Assembly: GCA_023417065.1 (NCBI GenBank)
Contig: JAEZGH010000062.1
Location: forward strand, 1-64,000
Direction of reading: 5' to 3'
Length of the DNA stretch: 64,000 nucleotides
From: Bacteroidota bacterium
Lineage (GTDB): Bacteria; Bacteroidota; Bacteroidia; Cytophagales; Cyclobacteriaceae
The translations under genes were made by a program, and so were the position numbers. This document shows, piece after piece, positions 45,050 to 53,052 of the stretch (position 1 is its first letter; each line of letters starts with the position of its first letter). The notes under the pieces are model-generated. The model was not told where the DNA came from. It saw only the letters and a list, made by a program, of their open reading frames with translations, and ran no database searches.

Positions 45050-45752
45050 TATGAGATAAAATACTGTTTAACCCGATGAGTACTATTTCAGGGCTCGCAA
45101 ATATGGAGGCTTTCAATTTGTTTTCAAAAAAAGCGGCATCCCCACCGCACAAAATGACCTGTAGATCAGGATATTTTTCGGTGTACCTGTCAATTATGCC
45201 TTCAATCTCGCAAACCAGGCCCCACACCACACCACTCTGCATACAGGCGGTCGTTGTCGCGCCGGTTAACTCAGGATTGTCGACAGGCTTCACTAACGGC
45301 AGCCTGGCCGTAAACGTATTCATCGCCCGAAATCGCATTTCGAGCCCCGGTGAAATACCACCGCCAAGATATACGCCCTCAGAGGCAGTTAATTCATACG
45401 TTATGCACGTTCCCGCATCAATTACCAGACTACTTCTTCCTGGAAAAAGCTGCCAGGCGCCGCACGCTGCCGCAATGCGATCCATACCCAGCGTTTCCGG
45501 CGTACGATAGCCGTTCTTGATAGGCAACGGTGTATCCTTCGAAAGAATAACAACCTTCCGGAATGCGCCCGCATCGAAGTCTCCATAGTGCACGCCACTC
45601 ACAGAACTGATGATGAGATTACCTCCATAATAGTTCTTGAGTATGCCCTCTAAGTCGGGCAAATTTTTCGCGCTGTGCTGACTGTGCAGCACATCGTTCT
45701 CAAAAATGCCTATTTTGGCGGCGCTGTTGCCGTGGTCTATTACAACATTCAT
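45036..45752 (-). CDS. coaX: Type III pantothenate kinase
   Basis: A protein of 238 residues that phosphorylates pantothenate in the first step of CoA synthesis. It has the ASKHA fold: MNVVIDHGNSAAKIGIF (phosphate 1, DxGN), TPETLGMDRIAAACGA near 82-97, VIDAGTCITYEL near 109-120 (phosphate 2) and GGGISPGLEMRFRAM near 129-143, ICGGDAAFF-like end (LCGGDAAFF near 202-210). Divergent from anmK; head of the coaX / barrel / TPR set. Confidence 0.92.
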   Translation of the reverse strand: MNVVIDHGNSAAKIGIFENDVLHSQHSAKNLPDLEGILKNYYGGNLIISSVSGVHYGDFDAGAFRKVVILSKDTPLPIKNGYRTPETLGMDRIAAACGAWQLFPGRSSLVIDAGTCITYELTASEGVYLGGGISPGLEMRFRAMNTFTARLPLVKPVDNPELTGATTTACMQSGVVWGLVCEIEGIIDRYTEKYPDLQVILCGGDAAFFENKLKASIFASPEIVLIGLNSILSHNANL

Positions 45753-45787
45753 TGCGGTGGTCCCTGTCGACGCAGGCTTAAAGGGTA

Positions 45788-45795
45788 CAAAAGTA
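45788..45795 (-). promoter_or_regulatory. Predicted promoter -7 element for coaX
   Basis: TACTTTTG on the minus strand matches TAnnTTTG and overlaps the first base of the divergent anmK start codon; transcription would begin near 45781, about 28 bases before the coaX ATG. Confidence 0.45.
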
Positions 45796-46868
45796 TGAAG
45801 AACAGATTTAAGGTCATTGGTATGATGTCAGGCACTTCACTCGATGGGCTCGACATCGCCTGCGTGGAGTACAAACTCCTGAAAGCAGGATGGACGTTTA
45901 CAATCATCCATGCTGAAACAATTTCATATACTAAAAAGTGGCATGAAGCCCTGGCTAATGCGCATACGCTTTCAGCAGCGGATCTGCTTATCCTTCATGG
46001 TGCGTATGGCACTTACCTCGGTCAGCAATGCAAGGAATTCATCACGAGGAATAGTCTGTCGCGTGTCGACTTTATCGCCTCTCACGGCCATACCATCTTT
46101 CATCAGCCGAAGAGCAAGATGACGTTTCAGCTTGGTGACGGAAACGCCATCTATGCACATGCCGGCGTTCCTGTTATTTCTGATTTCAGAAGCCTCGATG
46201 TTGCACTAAGCGGACAGGGTGCGCCTCTCGTGCCTGCTGGTGACAAGATGTTGTTTCAGGATTACGACGTTTGTGTTAACCTCGGAGGCATCGCTAACAT
46301 TTCCCGCGACGAGGGCCGCATACGGATCGCCTGCGATGTCTGCTTCTGTAATATGGCGTTTAACTATCTGATGGCTTCAACAGGTCAGCGTTTCGACCGC
46401 GGCGGTGGACGCGCAGCCCGCGGTACGATTGCCCCGTCTTTGCTCAAGCAACTGCGCCGCGTGTATCAGCCGTTGAAGAAGAAACGAACATCACTCGGTC
46501 GTGAGATATTTGAAAGTAACGTGGTGCCATTACTTGATGGAAAAGAACTCAGTCTGGAGGATAAACTTGCAACGTGTGTTGAATCAACGGCCATCGAAAT
46601 CATTGAAGCTGTGATTCAACCCCGGGTAAAGACCGTTCTTTTTACCGGAGGCGGCGCATATAATGCGTTCCTCATGACGCGCCTTCTGGAGCATTGTGCT
46701 GACCGCGCCGACCTTGTAATTCCCGATGACGACGTCGTTAATTTTAAGGAAGCCTTGATATTTGGATTTCTGGGCGTGTTGCGCTTTCTCGGGAAGGTCA
46801 ATACGTATAAAAGTGTCACTGGCGCAATCAGCGACTCCAGCGGCGGTGTGATGATTGGATTTAAATAG
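45795..46868 (+). CDS. anmK: Anhydro-N-acetylmuramic acid kinase
   Basis: A protein of about 357 residues. It phosphorylates 1,6-anhydro-MurNAc from peptidoglycan recycling to MurNAc-6-phosphate. ASKHA landmarks: GMMSGTSLDGLDIACVEY (about 9-26), SHGHTIFHQP near 97-106, NLGGIANIS near 162-170, FDRGGGRAARGTI near 200-213 and FTGGGAYNAF near 281-290. The ATG at 45795 was preferred over the upstream 45675 start, which lies inside coaX. It may work with the MltF-like transglycosylase, whose product is an anhydromuropeptide. The next gene starts 5 bases after its stop. Confidence 0.92.
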   Translation: MKNRFKVIGMMSGTSLDGLDIACVEYKLLKAGWTFTIIHAETISYTKKWHEALANAHTLSAADLLILHGAYGTYLGQQCKEFITRNSLSRVDFIASHGHTIFHQPKSKMTFQLGDGNAIYAHAGVPVISDFRSLDVALSGQGAPLVPAGDKMLFQDYDVCVNLGGIANISRDEGRIRIACDVCFCNMAFNYLMASTGQRFDRGGGRAARGTIAPSLLKQLRRVYQPLKKKRTSLGREIFESNVVPLLDGKELSLEDKLATCVESTAIEIIEAVIQPRVKTVLFTGGGAYNAFLMTRLLEHCADRADLVIPDDDVVNFKEALIFGFLGVLRFLGKVNTYKSVTGAISDSSGGVMIGFK

Positions 46869-46873
46869 CAGAT

Positions 46874-48106
46874 ATGAATGAATTGTTGAAGGAGTTCGAG
46901 AACAAGAGACCTGAAATTGTTTTTGAATGGAAGGATCGTGAATCAGAAGCTGAAGGATGGGTAGTGATCAACTCACTCCGCGGAGGAGCAGCGGGTGGTG
47001 GTACAAGGATGCGCAAGGGGCTCGATAAACGTGAAGTCGAGTCGCTTGCAAAAACGATGGAAGTCAAGTTCACCGTTTCGGGGCCCCCGATCGGAGGAGC
47101 GAAATCAGGAATAAACTTCGACCCTGAGGATCCGCGGAAGCACGAAGTGTTACAACGGTGGTATGCAGCGGTGATGCCGTTGTTGAAGTATTACTACGGC
47201 ACAGGTGGCGATCTTAATGTCGACGAAATCCATGAAGTAATTCCCATCACGGAAGACGCGGGAATCTGGCATCCGCAGGAAGGTGTGTTCACCGGGCACT
47301 TCAGGCCCACGGAACCGCAGAAAGTAAACCGCATTGGTCAGCTCCGGCAGGGGGTGGTCAAAATTATTGAAGATGAAAAGTTTACACCTTCGCTGAATAA
47401 GAAGTACCGCGTGGCGGATATGTGTACTGGCTTCGGTGTGGCCGAGGCGTTGCGTCATTACTACAACCTGTGGGGAGGCTCAATAGAAGGAAAGCGAGTC
47501 GTCGTTCAGGGCTGGGGCAACGTGGGGGCGGCGGCGGGATTCTACCTCGCACAGGCAGGCGCAAAAATCGTTGGAATCATCACGGCCGATGGCGGTGTCA
47601 TCCGACAGGAAGGATTTTCTCTTCAGGAGATCGCGGATCTTGTGGTGAACAGACAGGCAAACAAGCTTGTGGCGCCGGAGATAATCCCCTTCAGCGCGGC
47701 AAACGAAAAGATCTGGGACCTCGATTTCGAAATCTTCATCCCTGCAGCGGCGTCGCGATTGATTACCCGTGAGCAGGTCGACAGAATGATCAACAGCAAA
47801 CTTGAAGTTATGTCGTGTGGCGCTAACGTACCGTTTGCCGATCCCGAAATCTTCCTCGGACCCGTAGGCCTTTATGCCGACGAAAAATTTGCTGTTATCC
47901 CGGATTTTATCGCCAACTGCGGAATGGCAAGGGTATTCGCTTACTTTATGGAAAATGAAGTGTCTATGGACGATGAGGCAATTTTCAGTGACATCTCTCA
48001 AACGATCTATCGCGCCTTGAAGCGGACTCGCGAGAAGCTGTCATCACCGAAACGTGTGGCACAAACGTCGCTTGAACTTGCCCTTCGTGAGCTGATGAGA
48101 AAATAA
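46874..48106 (+). CDS. Glu/Leu/Phe/Val-type amino-acid dehydrogenase
   Basis: A protein of 410 residues. The N-terminal dimerisation/catalytic half has LRGGAAGGGTRMRKG and VSGPPIGGAKSGINFDPEDP (catalytic Lys, around residue 75-80) and TGGDLNVDEIHEVIP near 115. The C-terminal NAD(P) Rossmann domain has VVVQGWGNVGAAAGFYLAQAGAKIVG near 210-235 and DFIANCGM near 344. It oxidatively deaminates an amino acid; glutamate is common but the substrate is not certain. Follows anmK by 5 bases; its stop abuts the CorC-like stop. Confidence 0.85.
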   Translation: MNELLKEFENKRPEIVFEWKDRESEAEGWVVINSLRGGAAGGGTRMRKGLDKREVESLAKTMEVKFTVSGPPIGGAKSGINFDPEDPRKHEVLQRWYAAVMPLLKYYYGTGGDLNVDEIHEVIPITEDAGIWHPQEGVFTGHFRPTEPQKVNRIGQLRQGVVKIIEDEKFTPSLNKKYRVADMCTGFGVAEALRHYYNLWGGSIEGKRVVVQGWGNVGAAAGFYLAQAGAKIVGIITADGGVIRQEGFSLQEIADLVVNRQANKLVAPEIIPFSAANEKIWDLDFEIFIPAAASRLITREQVDRMINSKLEVMSCGANVPFADPEIFLGPVGLYADEKFAVIPDFIANCGMARVFAYFMENEVSMDDEAIFSDISQTIYRALKRTREKLSSPKRVAQTSLELALRELMRK

Positions 48107-49405
48107 TCAGGCCTTCGGGCTAGTCTCGTCGGTAAGGATAAGTTCCACCAATTCAGGAAGGGTGCTGTTCATCTTGATGATTTTGATGACATACCGATCC
48201 ATCGTGAATTCTTCACCTTCCTGCAGGTCCGAACCCTTTACCATTAAAAGAAGTCCTGCGAGCGTTTCGTAGTCTTCCGATTCCGGTAACGGCACGTCCA
48301 GCGACTTGTTAATGTCGTGAATTGAAGACGTGGCAATTACTCTGTAGGTGTCGCCGTTTTGAACAACGATTTGCGCTTCGTGGTCGTGTTCATCCTGAAT
48401 TTCGCCTACGAGTTCTTCCAGGATATCTTCAAGCGTAACGATCCCGATGGTGCCGCCGTATTCACTGATGACAATCGCCATCTGTACTTTTTTCTTCTGA
48501 AACTCGCGTAACAGATGATCGATAGGCTTGTTCTCAGTTACAGTGTATGGCGGTTTCGCGATGTCAAGAAGACTTTTGTTCGTGCGGTTGATGTAGTGCT
48601 GAACGATATCTTTCGAATGGACTATCCCTTTGATTTCGTCAAGGCTTTTGTCGAAGATCGGATATCGCGAATAGCCTTCCTTCATTAGAATCTGAATGGC
48701 TTCCTCAAGGGAGGCTGTACAATTGATACCGGAAATCTTGATACGGGGCACCATGACCTGCTTTACAATCCGGTCATCAAAGTCGAACACGTTCTGGATT
48801 AATTCGCGTTCGCTGCTTTCGATAGCACCGCCTTCTTCGCTTTCAGCAATAATGAGTCGTAGTTCTTCTTCGGAGTGAATCTCACCCTCACTTATCGGTT
48901 GGATGCCCAGCAGCCGCAGTATAAAGTTGGCAAAGCCGTTGAGAAGGGCGATAAACGGTTTGAAGACAAAATAGAAGACCCGCAGCGGTATGGAGACCGT
49001 GAGCGTTGTAGACGTTGGATAGCGGATTGCCAGTGACTTTGGTGCCAGTTCTCCAAATACGATATGAAGAATGGTCAGGGTAATGAATGCCACGGGCACT
49101 GCTATCCGGTGCGCAGTTGCTTCTGTCATTTCGATTCCGAGGCTGCTCATAAGCTCGCGAATGATCTCCGAAACAACGCCTTCGCCAACCCAGCCGAGTC
49201 CGAGACTAGCCAGGGTTATTCCCAATTGTGTCGCGGCGAGAAATCCGTCAAGGTTTTCAATAATGATTTCGGCTGCTTTTTTCGAATTGGTTCCAGCTTG
49301 TAGCGCAATCTGGGAGGAGCGAACTTTGACGATGGCAAACTCAGCTGCAACAAAAAAGCCGTTCAGGAATACCAAAAACAGCGTCAGAAAAATATCAAAG
49401 GCCAT
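48107..49405 (-). CDS. CorC/HlyC (CNNM-type) transporter-associated protein
   Basis: A protein of 432 residues. A DUF21 (CNNM) domain with four hydrophobic helices spans about 1-200 (FLTLFLVFLNGFFVAAEFAIVKVRSS). A pair of CBS domains follows (about 215-330: VMVPRIKI and MAIVISEYGGTIGIVTLEDILEELVGEI), then a CorC_HlyC domain to the end. The family is implicated in Mg2+/Co2+ handling; substrate uncertain. Its promoter is a clear TTG-N22-TAATTTTG. It is convergent with the dehydrogenase at zero distance. Confidence 0.9.
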   Translation of the reverse strand: MAFDIFLTLFLVFLNGFFVAAEFAIVKVRSSQIALQAGTNSKKAAEIIIENLDGFLAATQLGITLASLGLGWVGEGVVSEIIRELMSSLGIEMTEATAHRIAVPVAFITLTILHIVFGELAPKSLAIRYPTSTTLTVSIPLRVFYFVFKPFIALLNGFANFILRLLGIQPISEGEIHSEEELRLIIAESEEGGAIESSERELIQNVFDFDDRIVKQVMVPRIKISGINCTASLEEAIQILMKEGYSRYPIFDKSLDEIKGIVHSKDIVQHYINRTNKSLLDIAKPPYTVTENKPIDHLLREFQKKKVQMAIVISEYGGTIGIVTLEDILEELVGEIQDEHDHEAQIVVQNGDTYRVIATSSIHDINKSLDVPLPESEDYETLAGLLLMVKGSDLQEGEEFTMDRYVIKIIKMNSTLPELVELILTDETSPKA

Positions 49406-49425
49406 AAATGCAACTCGAAGAAAGG

Positions 49426-49458
49426 CAAAATTAACCGGATCGCGCAGAGCTTTCGCAA
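49426..49458 (-). promoter_or_regulatory. Predicted Bacteroidota promoter for the CorC-like gene
   Basis: On the minus strand, TTG (plus 49456-49458), 22 bases, then TAATTTTG (plus 49426-49433). Transcription would begin near 49419, about 14 bases before the ATG. Confidence 0.6.
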
Positions 49459-49521
49459 CTTATTTTGCCTTTATTAAGGATTCGTTCCCGCTTGCTATCA
49501 GTTTATGACGTTTTTCAGGGC

Positions 49522-50889
49522 CTATGCACCCATCAGCAGATATACGGCCGCACCTGCGAAATAACCCATGAGGGCCAGGAGGCTGACGCGCTTCAGGTAC
49601 CAGATAAAATCAATTTTTTCCATACCCATGGCCGCTACCCCGGCTGCAGAGCCGATAACCAGGATGCTTCCGCCTGTTCCCGCACAGTAAGCCAGGTATT
49701 CCCAAATCATGTGATCCTGAGGATAGGTTTCCATACTGTACATACCCATGCTGGCGGCCACAAGAGGAACGTTGTCAACGATCGAGGATAGGATACCGAT
49801 CAGGGTGATAATGATCCTATTGTCGCCCAGAGTATCGTTGAGGTATTGCGCAAAGTTGCCCAGGGACCCCATGGATTGGAGTGCTCCGACGGCAAGCAGA
49901 ATTCCCAGGAAAAAGAGCACGCTGGGCATGTCTATCCGGCTGAGCGCGTGGGCTGCGGTATAATTCTTTTTCAAATTCTCATCCATGTCGGGGTTGAGCA
50001 GCTCGGACACTACCCACAGCACCCCAAGCCCAAGCATCATTCCCAGATACGGTGGCAAATGGGTAAGAGTTTTAAAAACAGGGACGGAGACGAGTGCCGA
50101 CACGCCGAGAACCAGCATGATGTTACCAGTCTTGATTTCATGTTTTTCCGACACGCCTTCCGGACGGGCGGGATGTTCGCCAAGAGAGCCCTTCAATGTG
50201 AATGTGAGATAAAGAAGGGGCACCAACATGCAGACAACGCTCGGAATAATGATCGCCTTGATAATGCCTGCGGCAGAAATCTGGCCGCCGATCCATAGCA
50301 TGGTCGTTGTAACGTCGCCGATGGGAGACCACGCTCCGCCTGCGTTTGCCGCAATGATGATCATCCCTGCAAAGAACAGTCGCATTTCTTTGTTCGGTAT
50401 AAGCTTCCTGAGAAGGCTAACCATTACGATTGTCGTCGTCAGGTTGTCGAGTATCGATGAAAGGATAAACGTTACGATACAGACAACCCAAAGCAGGGTT
50501 ACGGGGTTTTTCGTTCTGATCCGGTCAGTAACCAGTTTAAACCCACGGTGGGCATCGACAAGCTCAACAATCGTCATTGCTCCCATCAGGAAAAACAGGA
50601 TCTGGGCGATCTCGTTCAGATGGTGGCCAAGCGATTCGACGACAAACTCGGTATGAATCTCCGCTGGAGTCAGCGAAGAAAAATTCGCCGCGTGTAACTT
50701 TAGATTCTCAAGAAAGTGTTTGAAACTTTCTGTCTCCAACAGTGTAGTCGTTGGTTCAGAGATGACAAACAAAGTCCAGCATAGTACGCCGGTAACGAGT
50801 GCGCTGGCGGTTTTGTTGATTTTAATTGGATGTTCGAGAGCAATACACAGGTACCCGAGAACAAAAATTACAATTATGACGGCCTCCAT
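49522..50889 (-). CDS. nhaD: NhaD-type Na+/H+ antiporter
   Basis: A protein of 455 residues with about 10-12 membrane helices. Landmarks of the NhaD/arsenite-permease-related family: NLTTTIVMVSLLRKLIPN near 168-185, AANAGGAWSPIGDVTTTMLWIGGQI near 198-222 and SSIVDNVPLVAASMGMYSM near 365-383, with the AYCAGTGGSILVIGSAAGVAAMG motif near 400. It exports Na+ for H+. A promoter TTTG-N20-TATATTGC lies upstream, with a leader of about 55 bases. Stands alone between CorC-like and aspartate-kinase genes. Confidence 0.92.
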   Translation of the reverse strand: MEAVIIVIFVLGYLCIALEHPIKINKTASALVTGVLCWTLFVISEPTTTLLETESFKHFLENLKLHAANFSSLTPAEIHTEFVVESLGHHLNEIAQILFFLMGAMTIVELVDAHRGFKLVTDRIRTKNPVTLLWVVCIVTFILSSILDNLTTTIVMVSLLRKLIPNKEMRLFFAGMIIIAANAGGAWSPIGDVTTTMLWIGGQISAAGIIKAIIIPSVVCMLVPLLYLTFTLKGSLGEHPARPEGVSEKHEIKTGNIMLVLGVSALVSVPVFKTLTHLPPYLGMMLGLGVLWVVSELLNPDMDENLKKNYTAAHALSRIDMPSVLFFLGILLAVGALQSMGSLGNFAQYLNDTLGDNRIIITLIGILSSIVDNVPLVAASMGMYSMETYPQDHMIWEYLAYCAGTGGSILVIGSAAGVAAMGMEKIDFIWYLKRVSLLALMGYFAGAAVYLLMGA

Positions 50890-50950
50890 TTAGCAGAATT
50901 TGAACGTGCGCATCCTTCAGAATTTTGCAGGTTTAGGGGTACGCACTCGT

Positions 50951-50982
50951 GCAATATAAAGGTTAAACGCAGCACGATCAAA
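50951..50982 (-). promoter_or_regulatory. Predicted Bacteroidota promoter for nhaD
   Basis: On the minus strand, TTTG (plus 50979-50982), 20 bases, then TATATTGC (plus 50951-50958), one base from TAnnTTTG. Transcription would begin near 50944. Confidence 0.5.
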
Positions 50983-51041
50983 GCACCTTTTGAAATAAAA
51001 AGGGCTGATTTGTGTCAATATCTGCCGGTCTGCCGCCGCTT

Positions 51042-52361
51042 TTAGAGGCCGAAAAGTCCGCTGTTCAGATCATTCAGCGCCTGCTCTTTGTATTTTTTGT
51101 GGATGAGGATCGATACGTTGTTGGTGCTTCCACCACAGGAAACCATCCTCACCGGAATTGCCGAAAGGGCGCGGAAGATTTCGTTCAAGACGCCTTCTTT
51201 CTCAGTGATCTTGTTGCCGACAATACATATAATTGTCTGGTCGTGATCCACTTCGATGGTGCCAAACTTCCTGAGCTCAGCCTCGATGTTGTGCAGGTGT
51301 GTATTGTTGTCGATGGTCAGCGAAACCGCCACCTCCGACGTTGTGATCATGTCGATGGAAGTCCGGTAGCTTTCGAACACCTCAAAGACTTTACGGAGGA
51401 AACCGTACGCCATCAGCATGCGTGATGATTTTATCTTAATGGCTGTAATGCCATCTTTAGCGGCAATCGCCTTGAATGATCCGGAGGTCGGTCTGTCGGT
51501 GATTATCGTTCCCGGAGCCTGTTCGTCCATAGTGTTCTTCAGACGAACCGGAACATTATACCGCTGCGCCGGAACGATCGTCGACGGGTGGAGGATCTTT
51601 GCTCCGAAATAGGCGAGCTCAGAAGCTTCGTCGAAGGTGAGCTCGCTAATAGGAATTGTCTTCTTGACGATACGCGGATCATTGTTGTGCATTCCGTCGA
51701 TGTCTGTCCAGATCTGGATTTCCTCGGCCTTGACGGCTGCGCCTATCAATGAAGCCGTGTAATCACTGCCACCGCGTTTAAGGTTGTCGATTTCGTTCCG
51801 GTGATTCCGGCAGATGTACCCCTGGGTAATAATAATTTCAACGTTGTTGAATGAATTGATCAGCGGGTTAACACGTGAGGCTATCTTCTCAAGCTCCGGC
51901 TCCTCATTCTCGTCTATCGACATGAAGTACAACGCGGGCAGTAGGCGCGCACTGATCTTCCTCTCCTGCAGGTGTTGATAGAAGAGTTCTGTTGATATCA
52001 GTTCGCCCTGTGCCAACAACTCACGGTAGCTCTTGTTGTCGAACTGCCCTGCCGCCAGAAGACGTATAAAGATGAAATATCTGCTTACAATTTCCTGGCC
52101 GATGGCATGAAACTGATCACTGTCATAAAGTTCTGTTACGAAGGCGTTGTAGTGCTTTTCAAGGGCGGCGATGGCGTCTTCAGCTTTCGCATGCTGACCA
52201 ATGAGCAAATGTTCGCCGATTGATACCAATGCATTGGTAGTACCTGAGAGTGCGGACAGAACAACGATCTTCTTTCCCGGAGCCTTTAATACAAGTTCTC
52301 CGATCTTCCGCATACGTTCGGGTTTCCCGACTGATGTGCCACCAAATTTTAAAACAACCAT
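51042..52361 (-). CDS. Aspartate kinase (monofunctional)
   Basis: A protein of 439 residues. The N-terminal kinase domain has VLKFGGTSVG at 3-12 and NLKRGGSDYTASLIGAAVKAEEIQIWTDIDGMHNNDPRIV near 192-231. Two ACT domains occupy about 290-439 (GITAIKIKSSRMLMAYGFLRKVFEVFE and GVLNEIFRALSAIPVRMVSCGGSTNNVSI), so feedback regulation by an end-product such as lysine or threonine is likely. There is no homoserine dehydrogenase domain. It catalyses the first step of the lysine/methionine/threonine branch. A -7 element TATATTTG lies at 52383-52390. Confidence 0.92.
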   Translation of the reverse strand: MVVLKFGGTSVGKPERMRKIGELVLKAPGKKIVVLSALSGTTNALVSIGEHLLIGQHAKAEDAIAALEKHYNAFVTELYDSDQFHAIGQEIVSRYFIFIRLLAAGQFDNKSYRELLAQGELISTELFYQHLQERKISARLLPALYFMSIDENEEPELEKIASRVNPLINSFNNVEIIITQGYICRNHRNEIDNLKRGGSDYTASLIGAAVKAEEIQIWTDIDGMHNNDPRIVKKTIPISELTFDEASELAYFGAKILHPSTIVPAQRYNVPVRLKNTMDEQAPGTIITDRPTSGSFKAIAAKDGITAIKIKSSRMLMAYGFLRKVFEVFESYRTSIDMITTSEVAVSLTIDNNTHLHNIEAELRKFGTIEVDHDQTIICIVGNKITEKEGVLNEIFRALSAIPVRMVSCGGSTNNVSILIHKKYKEQALNDLNSGLFGL

Positions 52362-52382
52362 ATTAGTAGTTTTTTAAGCGCG

Positions 52383-52390
52383 CAAATATA
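52383..52390 (-). promoter_or_regulatory. Predicted promoter -7 element for aspartate kinase
   Basis: TATATTTG on the minus strand, a full match to TAnnTTTG; transcription would begin about 15 bases before the ATG. Confidence 0.45.
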
Positions 52391-52474
52391 GGAAGCAAAG
52401 AATAATATTGTTCCCGTTCGATTGGGAAATAAATATGCAACCTAGTGTTAGTGAGGTGCTTTCATCATCAAATG

Positions 52475-52506
52475 CAATAAAAAAGGAACCGTTGATACGG
52501 TTCCTT
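52475..52506 (-). terminator. Rho-independent terminator after the small protein gene
   Basis: Stem AAGGAACCG / CGGTTCCTT with a 6-base loop; AATAAAAAA on the plus strand gives the T-run. It follows the stop at 52529. Confidence 0.8.
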
Positions 52507-52528
52507 CATCATGTGAGCAGAACATATA

Positions 52529-52735
52529 TCAGGATTTGCTTCCCTTGCCTGACACCTTCTCGGAATGATCGCGCCTGTTCCGGTTTCTTGTGTCTTCGGC
52601 GTCCGACCCATCCTGCGCTGCTTTGTTGACAGCGTTGTCTATGGCACTCTGCTTCTCTTTGATCGCATCTCCTGCTGACTTCGAATCTTTCTTTTCCTCT
52701 TTCATAATCCTTCTGTTTTGGGTTTTCTTACTCAC
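52529..52735 (-). CDS. Small hydrophilic hypothetical protein
   Basis: A protein of 68 residues (if GTG at 52735 is used) or 58 (ATG at 52705), rich in Lys, Asp, Ser and Arg with no hydrophobic segment; probably disordered. The GTG overlaps the stop of the upstream small gene as GTGA, which supports that start. No family recognised. A strong terminator follows its stop. Confidence 0.5.
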   Translation of the reverse strand: MSKKTQNRRIMKEEKKDSKSAGDAIKEKQSAIDNAVNKAAQDGSDAEDTRNRNRRDHSEKVSGKGSKS

Positions 52736-52902
52736 CGGCGTGCACCATTGGTGTTCTTTTCCATTCCGGCATTTCCCTGCCTGCTGCCACCTGTTGAATT
52801 GGTGTGAGCCGGCGGTTTTTTCGACCGTCGGGTGTCTTCTTCGCGTGCTCCCGCTTCCGGACGTGCTTCTTTCAGCTTATGCCATTCTTTCCTGTTTTTC
52901 AT
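52732..52902 (-). CDS. Small hydrophilic hypothetical protein
   Basis: A protein of 56 residues (MKNRKEWHKLKEARPEAGARE start), Arg/Lys/Glu rich, ending NTNGARR. There is an upstream in-frame extension to 52965, which I think is not coding. Its stop overlaps the GTG start of the following gene by 4 bases (GTGA). Probably a pair of small, basic, disordered proteins; no family recognised. Confidence 0.45.
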   Translation of the reverse strand: MKNRKEWHKLKEARPEAGAREEDTRRSKKPPAHTNSTGGSRQGNAGMEKNTNGARR

Positions 52903-52993
52903 AGCATCACTTTCTGTTGGGCCCGTAAAATTGATGCCTTGGTGGCACGGACCTATGCGGGGCATTTCGTCCGGAGCTGGGTATAAAAATCCT

Positions 52994-53030
52994 CTCTAAA
53001 AAACAAAAGCCCTCTCGCGAGGGCTTTTGT
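52994..53030 (-). terminator. Rho-independent terminator after dnaK
   Basis: A 12-base stem ACAAAAGCCCTC / GAGGGCTTTTGT with a TCGC loop; TAAAAAAC on the plus strand gives the T-run. It follows the dnaK stop by 22 bases. Confidence 0.9.
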
Positions 53031-53052
53031 CATACTACGTTTATATCAAAGG

